Source: JAQGMV01 sp035626595
GTDB lineage: Bacteria; Pseudomonadota; Gammaproteobacteria; Burkholderiales; SG8-41
Direction: 5' to 3'
Assembly (NCBI GenBank): GCA_035626595.1
Contig: DASPNJ010000026.1
Span: 62,001 to 126,000, forward strand
Length of the DNA: 64,000 nt
Positions 34,703 to 43,783 of the stretch are shown piece by piece. Made by a program: the position numbers and the translations under genes. Within the stretch, counting starts at the first letter, position 1, and each line of letters opens with the position of its first letter. The notes beneath the pieces are model-generated. The model did no database searches and was not told the origin of the DNA. It saw nothing but the letters and a program-made list of their open reading frames with translations.

Positions 34703-35665
34703 TTATTTCGCTGCACTCACCACGTTGATCGGCTTGCCGTCGGCGTAGGCGAGGATCTGGTCGATCGCCATGGCATAGATGTTCTCGTAGCCGCGCTCTT
34801 CGACGTAACCCAGGTGCGGCGTGCAGGTCACGTTCGCCATGTGCAGCAGCGGATGCGCGGCGTTCACCACCGGCTCGTCCTCGTAGACGTCCACGGCCGC
34901 GCCGCCTGGGCGTCCTTTCTTCAAAGCTTCGACCAAGGCGCCTTCCGCGACGATCGGCGCGCGGCTCGTGTTCACGAACAGCGCCGTCGGTTTCATGCGC
35001 GCGAGGTCCTGCGCCGTCACGATGCCGCGCGTCTCCTTGTTGAGCGGCAGGTGAATGCTCACGATGTCGGCGCTTTCGAAGAACGCCTGACGATCGGTCG
35101 TCGCTTCGAAACCCGCTTCGCGCGCTCTGCCGGTGGAGGCTTCGCGCCCCAGACAGATCACCTTCATGCCGAACGCGCGGCCGACGTTCGCGACCACGCT
35201 GCCGATCTTGCCGTAGGCGTAGACGCCGAGGGTCTTGTCCTTGAGGCCGACGCCGATCGTCTTCTGCCACTGCCCCTGCTTCAGCCGCTGCACTTCCTCG
35301 GGGATGTGCCGCAGGTGCGCGAGGATGAGCGCCCACGTGAGCTCGGCCGTCGGGTTCGGGCTGCCTGCGCCGCCGGCGGAGACGACGATGCCGCGCTCGG
35401 CACACGCGGCGACATCGACGTGCGCCGTGTTGCGACCGGTCTGGCTGATCAGCTTCAGCTTCGGCAGCCGCTCGATCACCGCGCGCGGAAAACGCGAACG
35501 TTGCTGCGTGAGCACCACCGCTTCGGCGTCCTTGAGCCGCTCCGCGAGCTTCGCGGCGTCCTTCTCGGTGTCGTTGTAGACGGTGACATCGTGACCCGCC
35601 AACTTCGCGAACGCCTTCATCCGCCGAAATGCATCCTGGTAGTCGTCGATCACAGCGATTTTCAT
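34703..35665 (-). CDS. D-2-hydroxyacid dehydrogenase family oxidoreductase
   Basis: A 320-residue NAD-dependent dehydrogenase. Catalytic Arg is in NTSRAPIV, Glu in DEPVV, His in CTPHLGYVE; SQTGRNTAHVD and NPTAELTWALI are typical. The dinucleotide loop reads AYGKIG instead of GxGxxG (first Gly is Ala), a mild oddity. It would interconvert a 2-hydroxy and a 2-keto acid. The next gene upstream (MFS, 35735) is on the same strand, 69 bp away. Confidence 0.88.
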   Translation of the reverse strand: MKIAVIDDYQDAFRRMKAFAKLAGHDVTVYNDTEKDAAKLAERLKDAEAVVLTQQRSRFPRAVIERLPKLKLISQTGRNTAHVDVAACAERGIVVSAGGAGSPNPTAELTWALILAHLRHIPEEVQRLKQGQWQKTIGVGLKDKTLGVYAYGKIGSVVANVGRAFGMKVICLGREASTGRAREAGFEATTDRQAFFESADIVSIHLPLNKETRGIVTAQDLARMKPTALFVNTSRAPIVAEGALVEALKKGRPGGAAVDVYEDEPVVNAAHPLLHMANVTCTPHLGYVEERGYENIYAMAIDQILAYADGKPINVVSAAK

Positions 35666-35687
35666 GACAGCCCTCCTTTTAGAGTTT

Positions 35688-35730
35688 CGCGGCGGCTGCC
35701 GCGATAAGCGATTTCTTGCGCCGGGAAGCG
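35688..35730. repeat. 43-bp inverted repeat, left copy (flanks an MFS gene)
   Basis: Its reverse complement matches 36911-36953 at 36 of 43 bases, with the core GCAA(G/A)AAATCGCTTA(T/G)CGCGGC nearly identical. The copies lie 4 bp beyond the stop and 30 bp before the start of the MFS gene at 35735-36880. Confidence 0.7.
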
Positions 35731-35734
35731 AAGC

Positions 35735-36880
35735 TTAACGGCGCGTCGTTGATTTCTCGCGGCTGATGATTCCTCCCGCCGTCATGATCGCCGCGTTCGC
35801 AAGAAACACCGGCGCGACACCGAAGAGCGTTCCGAGCGAGCCGAAGAAGAGAGGGATGGCGATGTGCATGAAATTGTTGATCGTCATCCGCAATCCCAGC
35901 GCCTCGCCGGACCGGCCTTCGGGCGCCCGCTCGTAGATGAGCATGAGCGAAAGCGGCTGGCTGCACCCGAGCCCCAGGCCCAGGATGAAGGCCACGGCGG
36001 CAAGCAGGATCGCGTTCTCGAAAACGGGGAACAGGACGTAGGCCGCACCGCCCATGAAGAGCGACCACACGAGCAGCCGATCCGCGCCGAAGCGCTTCAC
36101 CATCGGCGCCATCACGAGGCGTACGACGAACGCGGCAACCGCGAACGCGCCGAGCACCATGCCGATGGCCGACGCCGACAGGCCGATGGCGTGTCCATAA
36201 AGCGGCATGTAGAACTGGAAGAGGTCGGTGCCGGTCAGCACGATGGCGCTCGTGACGAGCGTGCGCCTCAGGGCCTTGTTGCCGAGCAGATTGGCGGAGT
36301 ACTCCGCGTGCTCTTCACTCACCTTTCCCTTGCCTAGTCCAGCCGGCACCGATCGCAGGGAGATCAGGATCAGCGCGGACATGAACGGCAGAACCGCGAG
36401 GTGCAGGTACGTCTGCGCGTGGCCGACGTGATCGATCGAAAAGCCCGAGATGATCGGACCGAAGAAGCTGCCGCCCGCCATCACCAGACCGAAATTCGTG
36501 AAATTGCGCGCGCGCGACTCTCGCTCGCTCAGGATGCCCATCAGGTTCTGCGCGCACACGTTGTAGAAGACCCATGAAGCGCCGAGCAGGACCGCCGAGA
36601 TGTAGAGCGCCGGCACGCCCGGAAACGTGAACGGGACCAGGAGCGCCATCGCGACCCCGCTCGTGCCTGCGGTCATCGGCAATCGCACGCCGAGCCGATC
36701 GGTGAGCTTGCCGGCGAAGATTCCGAGGAGCATCGGAAATATGGAATAGACCGCGACCAGCACGCCGACCAAGAACTGCGACACGCCGAGTTCCGCGGCG
36801 AACAGCGTGACCACGACTTTGCTGCCGCGATACGCCGTCATGTTGAGCAGCACGATCAGGAGGACGATCCGGATCGGCAA
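35735..36880 (-). CDS. MFS transporter
   Basis: 381 residues with about twelve membrane spans. The motif A-like loop GIFAGKLTDRLGVRLPM is present after span 2; SERESRARNFTNFGL and APEGRSGEALGLR are cytoplasmic loops. The start is ATG 36880, very close to the divergent MFS gene. No substrate can be assigned. The gene is bracketed by 43-bp inverted repeats at 35688-35730 and 36911-36953, which suggests past insertion as a unit. Confidence 0.85.
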   Translation of the reverse strand: MPIRIVLLIVLLNMTAYRGSKVVVTLFAAELGVSQFLVGVLVAVYSIFPMLLGIFAGKLTDRLGVRLPMTAGTSGVAMALLVPFTFPGVPALYISAVLLGASWVFYNVCAQNLMGILSERESRARNFTNFGLVMAGGSFFGPIISGFSIDHVGHAQTYLHLAVLPFMSALILISLRSVPAGLGKGKVSEEHAEYSANLLGNKALRRTLVTSAIVLTGTDLFQFYMPLYGHAIGLSASAIGMVLGAFAVAAFVVRLVMAPMVKRFGADRLLVWSLFMGGAAYVLFPVFENAILLAAVAFILGLGLGCSQPLSLMLIYERAPEGRSGEALGLRMTINNFMHIAIPLFFGSLGTLFGVAPVFLANAAIMTAGGIISREKSTTRR

Positions 36881-36910
36881 AATAAAACCCTATGACGCGC
36901 CTCGAGCCTC

Positions 36911-36953
36911 CGGCTCTCCGCGCAAAAAATCGCTTAGCGCGGCGGCCGCCGCG
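36911..36953. repeat. 43-bp inverted repeat, right copy
   Basis: This pairs with 35688-35730 in inverted orientation. The frame of the downstream MFS gene runs through it, but the Ala/Arg-rich translation has no family match, so that gene is better started after the repeat. Confidence 0.7.
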
Positions 36954-36990
36954 TCCTTACACCGATTATACGTGGGGCCGACCGCTAGAA

Positions 36991-38241
36991 TTGCCGGTTT
37001 CCTTTTCGCGGCCTCTCTTGCGCCTCACGGTATTTCGCGCGCTCGCGCACCGCAACTTCGCGCTGTTCGCTTCGGGCCAGGCGTTCGCGCTCGTCGGCTG
37101 GTGGATGCAGCAGATCGCGCAGAGTTGGCTGCTGTACCGGCTGACCGGTTCGGCGACGCTGCTCGGGGTGCTGGGATTCGCGAGCAGCGTGCCGATACTC
37201 GTGCTCGCGCCGCTTGCCGGACTGTGGTCGGACCGGGTGAACCTGCACCGCGCGATGTTCGCCACACAGGTGCTGGAGATGCTGCAGGCGATCACGCTCG
37301 CCGCGCTGGCGATCGCCGGCATCATCGCGCCGTGGCACATCATCACGTTGTCCATGCTCATGGGCGTGCTGGTCGCGATCGAGCTCCCGCTGCGCCACGC
37401 GTATCTCGTCGAGCTCGTCGGCGGCAAGGCGGACCTGGCCAATGCCGTCGCGGTGACGTCGTTCACCGTGAATGCGGGTCGTCTCGTCGGTCCCGCGCTC
37501 GCGGGCATCGTCATCGGCGCGCACGGCGAGTCGGCCTGCTTCGCGATCAACGCGCTCACCTACGTCGCCGTCCTCGTGAGCTTCATGATGATTCGCGTCA
37601 CGCCGAGCCCGCGCCCGGCCGCTCATCCGCCGGTGCTCACGGGTTTGAGGGAAGGCTTCGCGTACGCCTGGCACACGCAGCCGATCCGCCTGCTGCTCGG
37701 CGTGCTCGTCGTCCTGGCGCTGCTTGCCACGCCGTACATGACCCTCATGCCGGCGCTGGTGCGCGAGGTGTATGGCGGCGGACCCGATGCGATGGGTTTC
37801 CTGGTGGGCGCCGGAGGGCTGGGCGCCATTGCCGGCACCCTCTACCTCGCGTCGCGCTCGAACGTGCGAAACCTGGTCGGCGTCATCGCGGCGGCGAGCT
37901 TCGCTGCCGGTGCCGCGGTCGCACTGCTCCCATGGGCAGGCGGCATGGCCGTCGCGCTCGTGCTGCTCGCGATCGTGGGATTCGGGATTCTCGTGACGTC
38001 AGTCTCGGTCAACATGATCCTGCAGACCATCGTCGAGGACGACAAGCGCGGCCGGGTGATGAGCCTCTATACCGCGGCGTTCATCGGGATGACGCCATTC
38101 GGCGCGATCATGGCGGGGACTGCGGCCGAGTACGCTGGCGTCGCCGCGACGCTCACGGTCGGCGGCATCGGCTGCGCGCTCGCGGGCCTTTACGTCGCGC
38201 GCAACCGCGCGCGCCTACGCGCGCAGATTACGCGGGTTTAG
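36991..38241 (+). CDS. MFS transporter (EntS/MFS_3-like exporter)
   Basis: About 416 residues from TTG 36991 (PVSFSRPLLRLTVFRALAHRNF). The frame is open from 36892, but that part is repeat DNA. TTATAC near 36966 could be the -10 box for a short leader. Family marks: ALAHRNFALFASGQ, PLAGLWSDRVNLHR and NSVxxTxxNxGR-like SFTVNAGRLVGPALAG. About twelve spans. It is a likely drug or metabolite exporter. The 3' end overlaps the minus-strand gene at 38228 by 14 bp. Confidence 0.83.
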   Translation: MPVSFSRPLLRLTVFRALAHRNFALFASGQAFALVGWWMQQIAQSWLLYRLTGSATLLGVLGFASSVPILVLAPLAGLWSDRVNLHRAMFATQVLEMLQAITLAALAIAGIIAPWHIITLSMLMGVLVAIELPLRHAYLVELVGGKADLANAVAVTSFTVNAGRLVGPALAGIVIGAHGESACFAINALTYVAVLVSFMMIRVTPSPRPAAHPPVLTGLREGFAYAWHTQPIRLLLGVLVVLALLATPYMTLMPALVREVYGGGPDAMGFLVGAGGLGAIAGTLYLASRSNVRNLVGVIAAASFAAGAAVALLPWAGGMAVALVLLAIVGFGILVTSVSVNMILQTIVEDDKRGRVMSLYTAAFIGMTPFGAIMAGTAAEYAGVAATLTVGGIGCALAGLYVARNRARLRAQITRV

Positions 38242-38422
38242 ATCCGCTTTCGTTGCGCCACCGCTCCCACGCGATGCGCTGGTCCTCGCGGATCTTCTCG
38301 TCTTTAAGCATCGAGCGCACGAGCGCCGTCACGTCGGATTCGTAACCGTCCTTGCGCTTCTCGACGGTCCACTGCGTGTCCGCCGGGTAAACGGGCGACT
38401 TGGGAAATCTGAACCACTTCAT
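38228..38422 (-). CDS. Small conserved protein at the end of the Gld-type ABC operon
   Basis: 64 residues, hydrophilic: MKWFRFPKSPVYPADTQWTV then a Lys/Glu/Arg-rich helix (VRSMLKDEKIREDQRIAWERWR). ATG 38422 overlaps the stop of the DUF4340 gene (ATGA), so it is translationally coupled. No known motif. It overlaps the convergent MFS gene by 14 bp. Function unknown, but the coupling argues it belongs to the ABC system. Confidence 0.7.
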   Translation of the reverse strand: MKWFRFPKSPVYPADTQWTVEKRKDGYESDVTALVRSMLKDEKIREDQRIAWERWRNESGSKPA

Positions 38423-39546
38423 CTCGAATTTTCCTTTTTCCTCGGCGGCGCGATCAGATCGGCGCGGCTCCTGAGCAGCGGCTCGACCTGCTTCGCTTCC
38501 ACGACGTACGTCCAGCCGCTGCGCGCCTTGTCACGCGCGATGCGGAGCTCGAGCCGTTTGCGGCTCTCCGCGAAATCCTTGTCGCGCCGCTCCTTGTCTT
38601 CCGCTTTCTCGCCCTTTTCGACCGGCCGTTCGCGCGGCGGTTCGCCCGCGACCGCGACGTTCAGCAGATAGTCCGGCCCCTGCTTGCGCTTGGTGACGCG
38701 CAGCGTGTAGGTCAGATCGTCGAAGGTCTCTGCCGTGACGATCGTCGGTTTGCCCTCGTCCTCGAGTTTTCCGGTGACGACGTCGTTGAACGAGAGCTGG
38801 TTGAGCGCATTCACCGCGCCGACCGCCGCGCTCGCATTGAGATCGCCTCCTCCGACGAGCTTCCACTGCCCCCATTCCTCGTCGCGGGTGATCTTCCAGT
38901 CGCTCGCGCCGGACACGGTCAGCGTCTTGATCCGATCGATTTTCGCGAAGTCCTTGTCGAGCCAGCGCCCGGGCTGCGCCTGCGCGTTCGAGAGCGGATC
39001 CGACACGATCACGACCTGCTCTTTCGGCGTGAGCACGCGGATGTAGCGTCCCGCGGGTACGCCATCGACGGCGGAGGGCAGCGGGTTGAGCGGATCCTTC
39101 TTGAGCACGACCTTGCCGATCACGAGCGCCGCGAGCGTCTTTCCGCCGCTATCCTTCAACTCGACGCGCGTGCCGGCGCCCTCGCCTTTGCCCGGCTCGC
39201 GCAGCTCGACCGCACCCATGCCGGCCTCGCTCACCGTATCGTTCTGCACGACCTTGAGGTCCGCGAGCTTGATGATGAGGTCGCTGATCGCCTTGAAATC
39301 GGCGGGATAGTTTTCGCGCTCCTGCACCACCCAATAGCTTTCCTTGCGCACGAGCGTCGCCGAGCCTTTCGCATCGCGGAGCTCGATCTGCGCCACGTCG
39401 GCGACCTTCAGGCTCGGCAGCACCTTCGCGCCGATTTTCGCTCCGGTCTCCTGGTACTCCGCGACGTTCTGACGGAACATGTACATGCCCACGCCGCCGA
39501 GCACCACGAGCGCGATCACCAGAATCAGAAACTGTGTGCGATTCAT
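38419..39546 (-). CDS. DUF4340 domain protein, ABC-system accessory
   Basis: 375 residues with an N-terminal membrane anchor (TQFLILVIALVVLGGVGMYM) and a periplasmic part: LKVADVAQIELRDAKGSATLVRK, YWVVQERENYPADFKAISDLI and GADLNAS-type segments are characteristic of DUF4340. C-terminal region rich in Lys/Glu/Arg. The gene is 13 bp downstream of gldG-like. In known operons it goes with GldG-type auxiliary proteins; the biochemical role is not known. Confidence 0.85.
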   Translation of the reverse strand: MNRTQFLILVIALVVLGGVGMYMFRQNVAEYQETGAKIGAKVLPSLKVADVAQIELRDAKGSATLVRKESYWVVQERENYPADFKAISDLIIKLADLKVVQNDTVSEAGMGAVELREPGKGEGAGTRVELKDSGGKTLAALVIGKVVLKKDPLNPLPSAVDGVPAGRYIRVLTPKEQVVIVSDPLSNAQAQPGRWLDKDFAKIDRIKTLTVSGASDWKITRDEEWGQWKLVGGGDLNASAAVGAVNALNQLSFNDVVTGKLEDEGKPTIVTAETFDDLTYTLRVTKRKQGPDYLLNVAVAGEPPRERPVEKGEKAEDKERRDKDFAESRKRLELRIARDKARSGWTYVVEAKQVEPLLRSRADLIAPPRKKENSR

Positions 39547-39559
39547 GCTGGATGCACCC

Positions 39560-41467
39560 TCACGCGCGGCGAGCCGCGGCCGCTACGCGGCGCCGCTTCG
39601 CAAGCGCGAGCGCGATGCCCAATACGGCGACGAGCAGCGGCACCAGGCCGATGTTCACGACCTTGGTCCAGAACTCGAGCCGGTCGGTCTCGACGCGCAG
39701 GTTCTTGCGTACTTCCTTCAACGCCGCACGCGTCTTGATCGTCTGCTCCCGGAACTTGTCGATCTCGGCCTGCTGCTCGGGGGTGAGGATCGTCGCCGAG
39801 CCGGCAGCGGCCTGCTTGCCTTTCTGCAGCTCCTGGAGCTTCTCCTGCGTCTGCTGCAGGCTGTCCTCGAGCTCTTTGATCTTGCCGAGATAGAGCTGCT
39901 GCGCCTGCGCCTCCATCTGGCGCACGACCGTGAGCGGCCGCGTGAACGACGCGCGGCTCCTCAGCCCCATCAGGTTCTGATCGCCCGAGAACTGCTCGAC
40001 GAGCCCGAGCAGGAGAGCGATGTTGCCGCCGCGCGGAACGACGAGCTTCTGGCCGAATACTTCCTGTACTTCGACCGCGGCGCCGTCGGTGAGCAGATCG
40101 ACGTCGCCCACGAGCACGACCTGGGTCTCCTGCGCCGCTTCGCGCAGGTGCGGCGCCTTCGCTTCCGGTTTCGCGGGCTCGGCTTTCTTTTCATCGCGGC
40201 GGCCCATGGGCTCCGGCGGTCCATTGGGAAAAGCGCTCTTGAACTTGCCCGCGAGCCGGATCGCGAGCGGCATCTCCTCGCCGGAAGGCTGGAAGCCGCG
40301 CGTGGACGGCTCGCCGGAAAGCGTCGCGATGATCAGATCGACCATCATCGAGTTTTTCGAGGTGTGCGCGAGCACCGTCTGGGTGAGTCCTTCGGCCGGC
40401 TTACCCTTGAAGACCCCGCTAAACGGCACGAGCAGCGAGCCCACCTGGCTCATCACGACGTCGTCCTGGTTGAGCGCTTCCGCGGGCAACTGGAGCAGCG
40501 TCGGCAGAAGCCGCGGGCCGGCGCCGCTCGCGTACGTCATGTCCGCGACGACCTGGTTCAGCGTGAGCTCGAGGCCCCAGCCTTTCAGCAGCGTGAACAG
40601 CACCGACTGCCCCGCGTTCGAGCCGCCGAACGGGTTCATCATGTCCGGCTGCTGATCGAAATAAGCGTACGGATCCATGAACGCGATCAGCTTGCCGCCG
40701 CGCAGCACGAACTGGTCGATCGCGTACTCGCCTTCCTCGGTGATGTTGCGGGGATGGATGACGAGCAGCACCTGGATGTCGTCCTCGATCTTTTTCGTGT
40801 CGACCGGCACCTGGCGCACGTCGAACAGGTTCTTGAGCTCGTTGCCGACGACCCACGGCTGCGTGGGCTGCTGCTTCGTGAGGGGATTGAGCGGCCGCCC
40901 GAGCACCGGCAGCGCGCTCATCAGGCCGACGACAGGCTTCTTGTCCGCGGCCACTTTCGCGATCGCGCGGGTGATGTCGTACTCGAGCAGGCGCTCGCGG
41001 TCCGGTGACAGCACCGGGATCGCTTCCTTTTTCTCGTGACGCGAGATCGACAGACCGAGGTAGAACTTCTCGCCGGTGTTCGTCATCTGGCCTTCGACGT
41101 TGTCGAGGGCTGCCGATTCCTCGGCATCAGAGTCGGGCTCCGGATTCAGCCGTTCGATCACGAGCTTGCCCTTCGCGGCGGCCTTGTATTCGTTCAGCAG
41201 GTCCTCGACGCGCTGTGCGAACGTCTTCAGCCCCACCGGCACGGCATTGCTGCCTTGCGTGTAGTAGAAGCGGATGCGCACCGGCTCCTGGAGGCGCGAG
41301 AGCACCGAGCGCGTCGCCGGCGAGAGCGTGTACACGTCGCCTTCGGTGAGGTCCGCGCGCAGGCTGAACGGACTCACGATGAAATTCACCGCGATCAGCA
41401 CGGCGACCAGCGCGATCACCCCGCCGGCGGAATACCACAGGACTTCTCTGTGGCGATTCGTTGCCAT
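39560..41467 (-). CDS. GldG-family auxiliary ABC protein
   Basis: 635 residues: N-terminal span about 13-33, then a large periplasmic ABC-aux domain (DLTEGDVYTLSPATRSVL, EPVRIRFYYTQ, LLEYDITRAIAKVA, VLRGGKLIAFMDPYAYF), a coiled-coil-like segment near 540-600 (LYLGKIKELEDSLQQTQEKL) and a C-terminal span about 605-625. It is the periplasmic partner of the GldA/GldF ABC transporter. The permease stop is 7 bp upstream. Gliding genes are not otherwise seen, so the role is an unknown envelope transport function. Confidence 0.88.
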   Translation of the reverse strand: MATNRHREVLWYSAGGVIALVAVLIAVNFIVSPFSLRADLTEGDVYTLSPATRSVLSRLQEPVRIRFYYTQGSNAVPVGLKTFAQRVEDLLNEYKAAAKGKLVIERLNPEPDSDAEESAALDNVEGQMTNTGEKFYLGLSISRHEKKEAIPVLSPDRERLLEYDITRAIAKVAADKKPVVGLMSALPVLGRPLNPLTKQQPTQPWVVGNELKNLFDVRQVPVDTKKIEDDIQVLLVIHPRNITEEGEYAIDQFVLRGGKLIAFMDPYAYFDQQPDMMNPFGGSNAGQSVLFTLLKGWGLELTLNQVVADMTYASGAGPRLLPTLLQLPAEALNQDDVVMSQVGSLLVPFSGVFKGKPAEGLTQTVLAHTSKNSMMVDLIIATLSGEPSTRGFQPSGEEMPLAIRLAGKFKSAFPNGPPEPMGRRDEKKAEPAKPEAKAPHLREAAQETQVVLVGDVDLLTDGAAVEVQEVFGQKLVVPRGGNIALLLGLVEQFSGDQNLMGLRSRASFTRPLTVVRQMEAQAQQLYLGKIKELEDSLQQTQEKLQELQKGKQAAAGSATILTPEQQAEIDKFREQTIKTRAALKEVRKNLRVETDRLEFWTKVVNIGLVPLLVAVLGIALALAKRRRVAAAARRA

Positions 41468-41474
41468 GTTCTCG

Positions 41475-42218
41475 TCAACCCGCCCGCTGGTTGCGGATGA
41501 TGACCCCGGTCGTGAAGAGCGCGAAACCGACGACCGAAGCGAAGTAAATGAAGTCGCGCACGTCGAGCAAGCCGCGCTGGAAGCCTTCGAAATGCGTCAT
41601 GACGGAGAAGGCCGCCACGATCTGCACGACCACCGGGCTCGCGAAGCGCGTGAGAAGATCGGTGACCGGTGTGTAGCCCGCGAGGATCAGGAACAGGCAG
41701 ATGACCACAGACAGGATGAAGCTGATCACCTGGTTGCGCGTCATCGCGGAGGTCATGCAGCTCACCGCGAGGTAGGCCCCGGCGAGGAGAAAGCTGCCGA
41801 GGTAGCCCGCGACGATGACGCCGTTGTCGGGGTCGCCGAGCCAGTTCACGGTGATGACGACCGGAAAGGTGAGCACGAGCGCGAGGCCGAGGAACGCCCA
41901 CGACGCCAGGAACTTGCCGATGATCGCCTGCCAGGTGGTGAGCGGCATCGTGAGCAGGAGCTCGAGCGTGCCCAGCCGCCGCTCTTCCGACCACAGCCGC
42001 ATGCCGACCGCCGGAACGAGAAAGAGATACAGCCACGGATGCCAGGTGAAGAACGACACCAGCGACGCTTCGCCGCGCTCGAAGAAATTACCCACGGTAT
42101 AGGTGAAGAACCCGGTGAGCAGCAGGAAGATCACCAGGAACACGTACGCGATGGGCGAGGTGAAATAACCGCCCAGCTCGCGCTTCGTCACCGCCTTGAT
42201 GTTGGACCAGGCGTTCAT
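41475..42218 (-). CDS. ABC-2 type permease (GldF-like)
   Basis: 247 residues from ATG 42218 (MNAWSNIKAVTKRELGGYF), with six predicted spans. The amphipathic N-terminal helix and YFTSPIAYVFLVIF are typical of GldF/NosY-type permeases; WSEERRLGTLELLLTMPLT is the conserved coupling helix. It pairs with the ATPase gene 106 bp upstream and with GldG downstream. Confidence 0.9.
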   Translation of the reverse strand: MNAWSNIKAVTKRELGGYFTSPIAYVFLVIFLLLTGFFTYTVGNFFERGEASLVSFFTWHPWLYLFLVPAVGMRLWSEERRLGTLELLLTMPLTTWQAIIGKFLASWAFLGLALVLTFPVVITVNWLGDPDNGVIVAGYLGSFLLAGAYLAVSCMTSAMTRNQVISFILSVVICLFLILAGYTPVTDLLTRFASPVVVQIVAAFSVMTHFEGFQRGLLDVRDFIYFASVVGFALFTTGVIIRNQRAG

Positions 42219-42324
42219 GCGGCGACCTCGGTCAGCACACCGGTGAATCTGATCACGTCGCGTCGGTCGCATGCCTCAATTCGACCGGTCGCATCCCCGG
42301 AAACCGGGACTCCTGCTCCTGGTC

Positions 42325-43296
42325 TCATGCCGCTACCCCTTCAGCCGTCCTCACCGTGTCCGGGAGGGTAATCGTGCGGAACACTTCGTCGAGCCGCCCT
42401 TCTTCCGTATGGATCTCGTCGAGCTGCCAGCCTTCGCGGGCCGCCGCCTCGGCGACGCTGCGCGTGAGCGTCGCCGCCGCGCCCGCTGCGGGATAGACCC
42501 GCGCCTCGACGGCGCCGTTCGGCTCGCCGAGCAGCTCGACGCGCGCGGCGCCGGAGACCTGCGCGAGACGCTCGAACAGCGTGCCGGAGGCGATATTGCG
42601 GGCGCGCAGGTGCACCGCGCCGGCGAGTTCGGAGCGCGCCTTGAGCTCGGCCGGCGTGCCGTTCGCCACGATGCGCCCGCGGTCGATGATGATCACGCGC
42701 GAGCACACGGCTTCCACCTCCTCCAGGATGTGCGTCGAAAACACGATCGCTTTATTGGCGCCCATGCGTTTGATGAGGTTGCGCACTTCGTGCTTCTGGT
42801 TCGGGTCCAGTCCGTCAGTGGGCTCGTCGAGTATCAGGACGTCCGGGTCGTGTATGAGCGACTGGGCGAGGCAGGTGCGGTGCTTGTACCCCTTCGACAG
42901 CGTGTCGATGGTCTGGTACAGCACGTTCTCCAGGAAGCAGAGCTCGATCGCGCGATTGACGGCCCGCTGCCGGGCGTCGCCCTTGAGGCCCCGTAGCTCC
43001 GCCGCGAATTCGAGAAACCCGCGCACCGTCATGTCCGCGTAGCCGGGCGCGTTCTCGGGGAGATAGCCGATCAGGCGCTTGGCGCCGATCGGATCCAGAA
43101 CGACATCGTGGCCGCCCACCGAGACAGACCCGGACGTCGGGGGAATGAATCCCGTGATCATGCGCATCGTGGTCGATTTCCCGGCCCCGTTGGGACCGAG
43201 AAAGCCAAGGACCTCGCCGCGCTCGACGGCGAACGATACATCGTTCACCGCGAGCTTCGCGCCGAATGCCTTGGTCAGTTTTTCAACTTTGATCAC
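42325..43296 (-). CDS. ABC transporter ATP-binding protein (GldA-like)
   Basis: 323 residues from GTG 43296, preceded by GGAGGA. Walker A GPNGAGKST, Q-loop LPENAPGY, signature LSKGYKHR, Walker B VLILDEPTDGLDP and switch His in STHILEE are all intact. After residue 220 comes a C-terminal extension of the GldA/multidrug type. It energises the GldF/GldG complex and heads a five-gene minus-strand operon. Confidence 0.92.
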   Translation of the reverse strand: MIKVEKLTKAFGAKLAVNDVSFAVERGEVLGFLGPNGAGKSTTMRMITGFIPPTSGSVSVGGHDVVLDPIGAKRLIGYLPENAPGYADMTVRGFLEFAAELRGLKGDARQRAVNRAIELCFLENVLYQTIDTLSKGYKHRTCLAQSLIHDPDVLILDEPTDGLDPNQKHEVRNLIKRMGANKAIVFSTHILEEVEAVCSRVIIIDRGRIVANGTPAELKARSELAGAVHLRARNIASGTLFERLAQVSGAARVELLGEPNGAVEARVYPAAGAAATLTRSVAEAAAREGWQLDEIHTEEGRLDEVFRTITLPDTVRTAEGVAA

Positions 43297-43448
43297 TTGC
43301 TTCCTCCAAGCCCCGCCGCGTTCCGGCTTTTCGGGGCTGTAAATAGGTTGGCGCCGCCGGCTTTTCAAGGCTCCCGCGCGACTGAACGAGCGCGGCAGCA
43401 AGGCGGACCTCGCGTGCGACTCCGGAAGGGGACGGGACCGGCCGACGG

Positions 43449-43521
43449 TGCCGACAGTCTGACTCGAACAGACGACCTACCGCTTACAAGGCGGTTGCTC
43501 TACCAACTGAGCTATGCCGGC
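43449..43521 (-). tRNA. tRNA-Thr (anticodon UGU)
   Basis: The reverse strand folds into a full cloverleaf: acceptor GCCGGCA/TGTCGGC with one G-U pair, D arm GCTC...GAGC with GTTGGTA, anticodon arm ACCGC-CTTGTAAG-CGGT (UGU at 43486-43488), variable AGGTC and T arm GTCTG-TTCGAGT-CAGAC. Discriminator A is at 43449; the next bases read CCG, so CCA is not encoded. Confidence 0.95.
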
Positions 43522-43531
43522 AGGGCGCTGA

Positions 43532-43560
43532 ATTATAGGCGCCGCAGAATGCCGCGTAAA
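43532..43560 (-). promoter_or_regulatory. Promoter of tRNA-Thr
   Basis: On the minus strand a consensus -10 TATAAT (43537-43532) lies 17 bp after TTTACG (43560-43555), a fair -35. The predicted start is a few bases before the tRNA 5' end at 43521. Confidence 0.8.
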
Positions 43561-43589
43561 CGGGAGCGCGCCGCAGCGTAAAAGTTTCC

Positions 43590-43783
43590 AGAACCGGTAA
43601 ACAGCACCCGCCGCGCGTCGTGGGGCGAATTGCTAACGCATTGAAAGTTAAAGCGTGTCCGAGCTGGCATTCCTCGTGCTTCAGGCGTTTCCAGATTTCC
43701 CGCCATTGTGTGGCGGCCGATTGCGGAACGGTCGGCGCGACGCGGTACTCGACGCAGCGCCGGCCTGCATAAGACCCCCTTTT
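43590..43783 (+). other. Non-coding stretch ending in a strong terminator (candidate small RNA)
   Basis: No plus-strand gene precedes the strong intrinsic terminator at 43784-43810, since the tRNA and ABC genes run the other way. The stretch can form a CCGCCA/TGGCGG hairpin (near 43700-43720) among others. A clear promoter was not found, so a small RNA is only a candidate. The minus-strand frame of 135 codons across it looks like chance. Confidence 0.35.
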
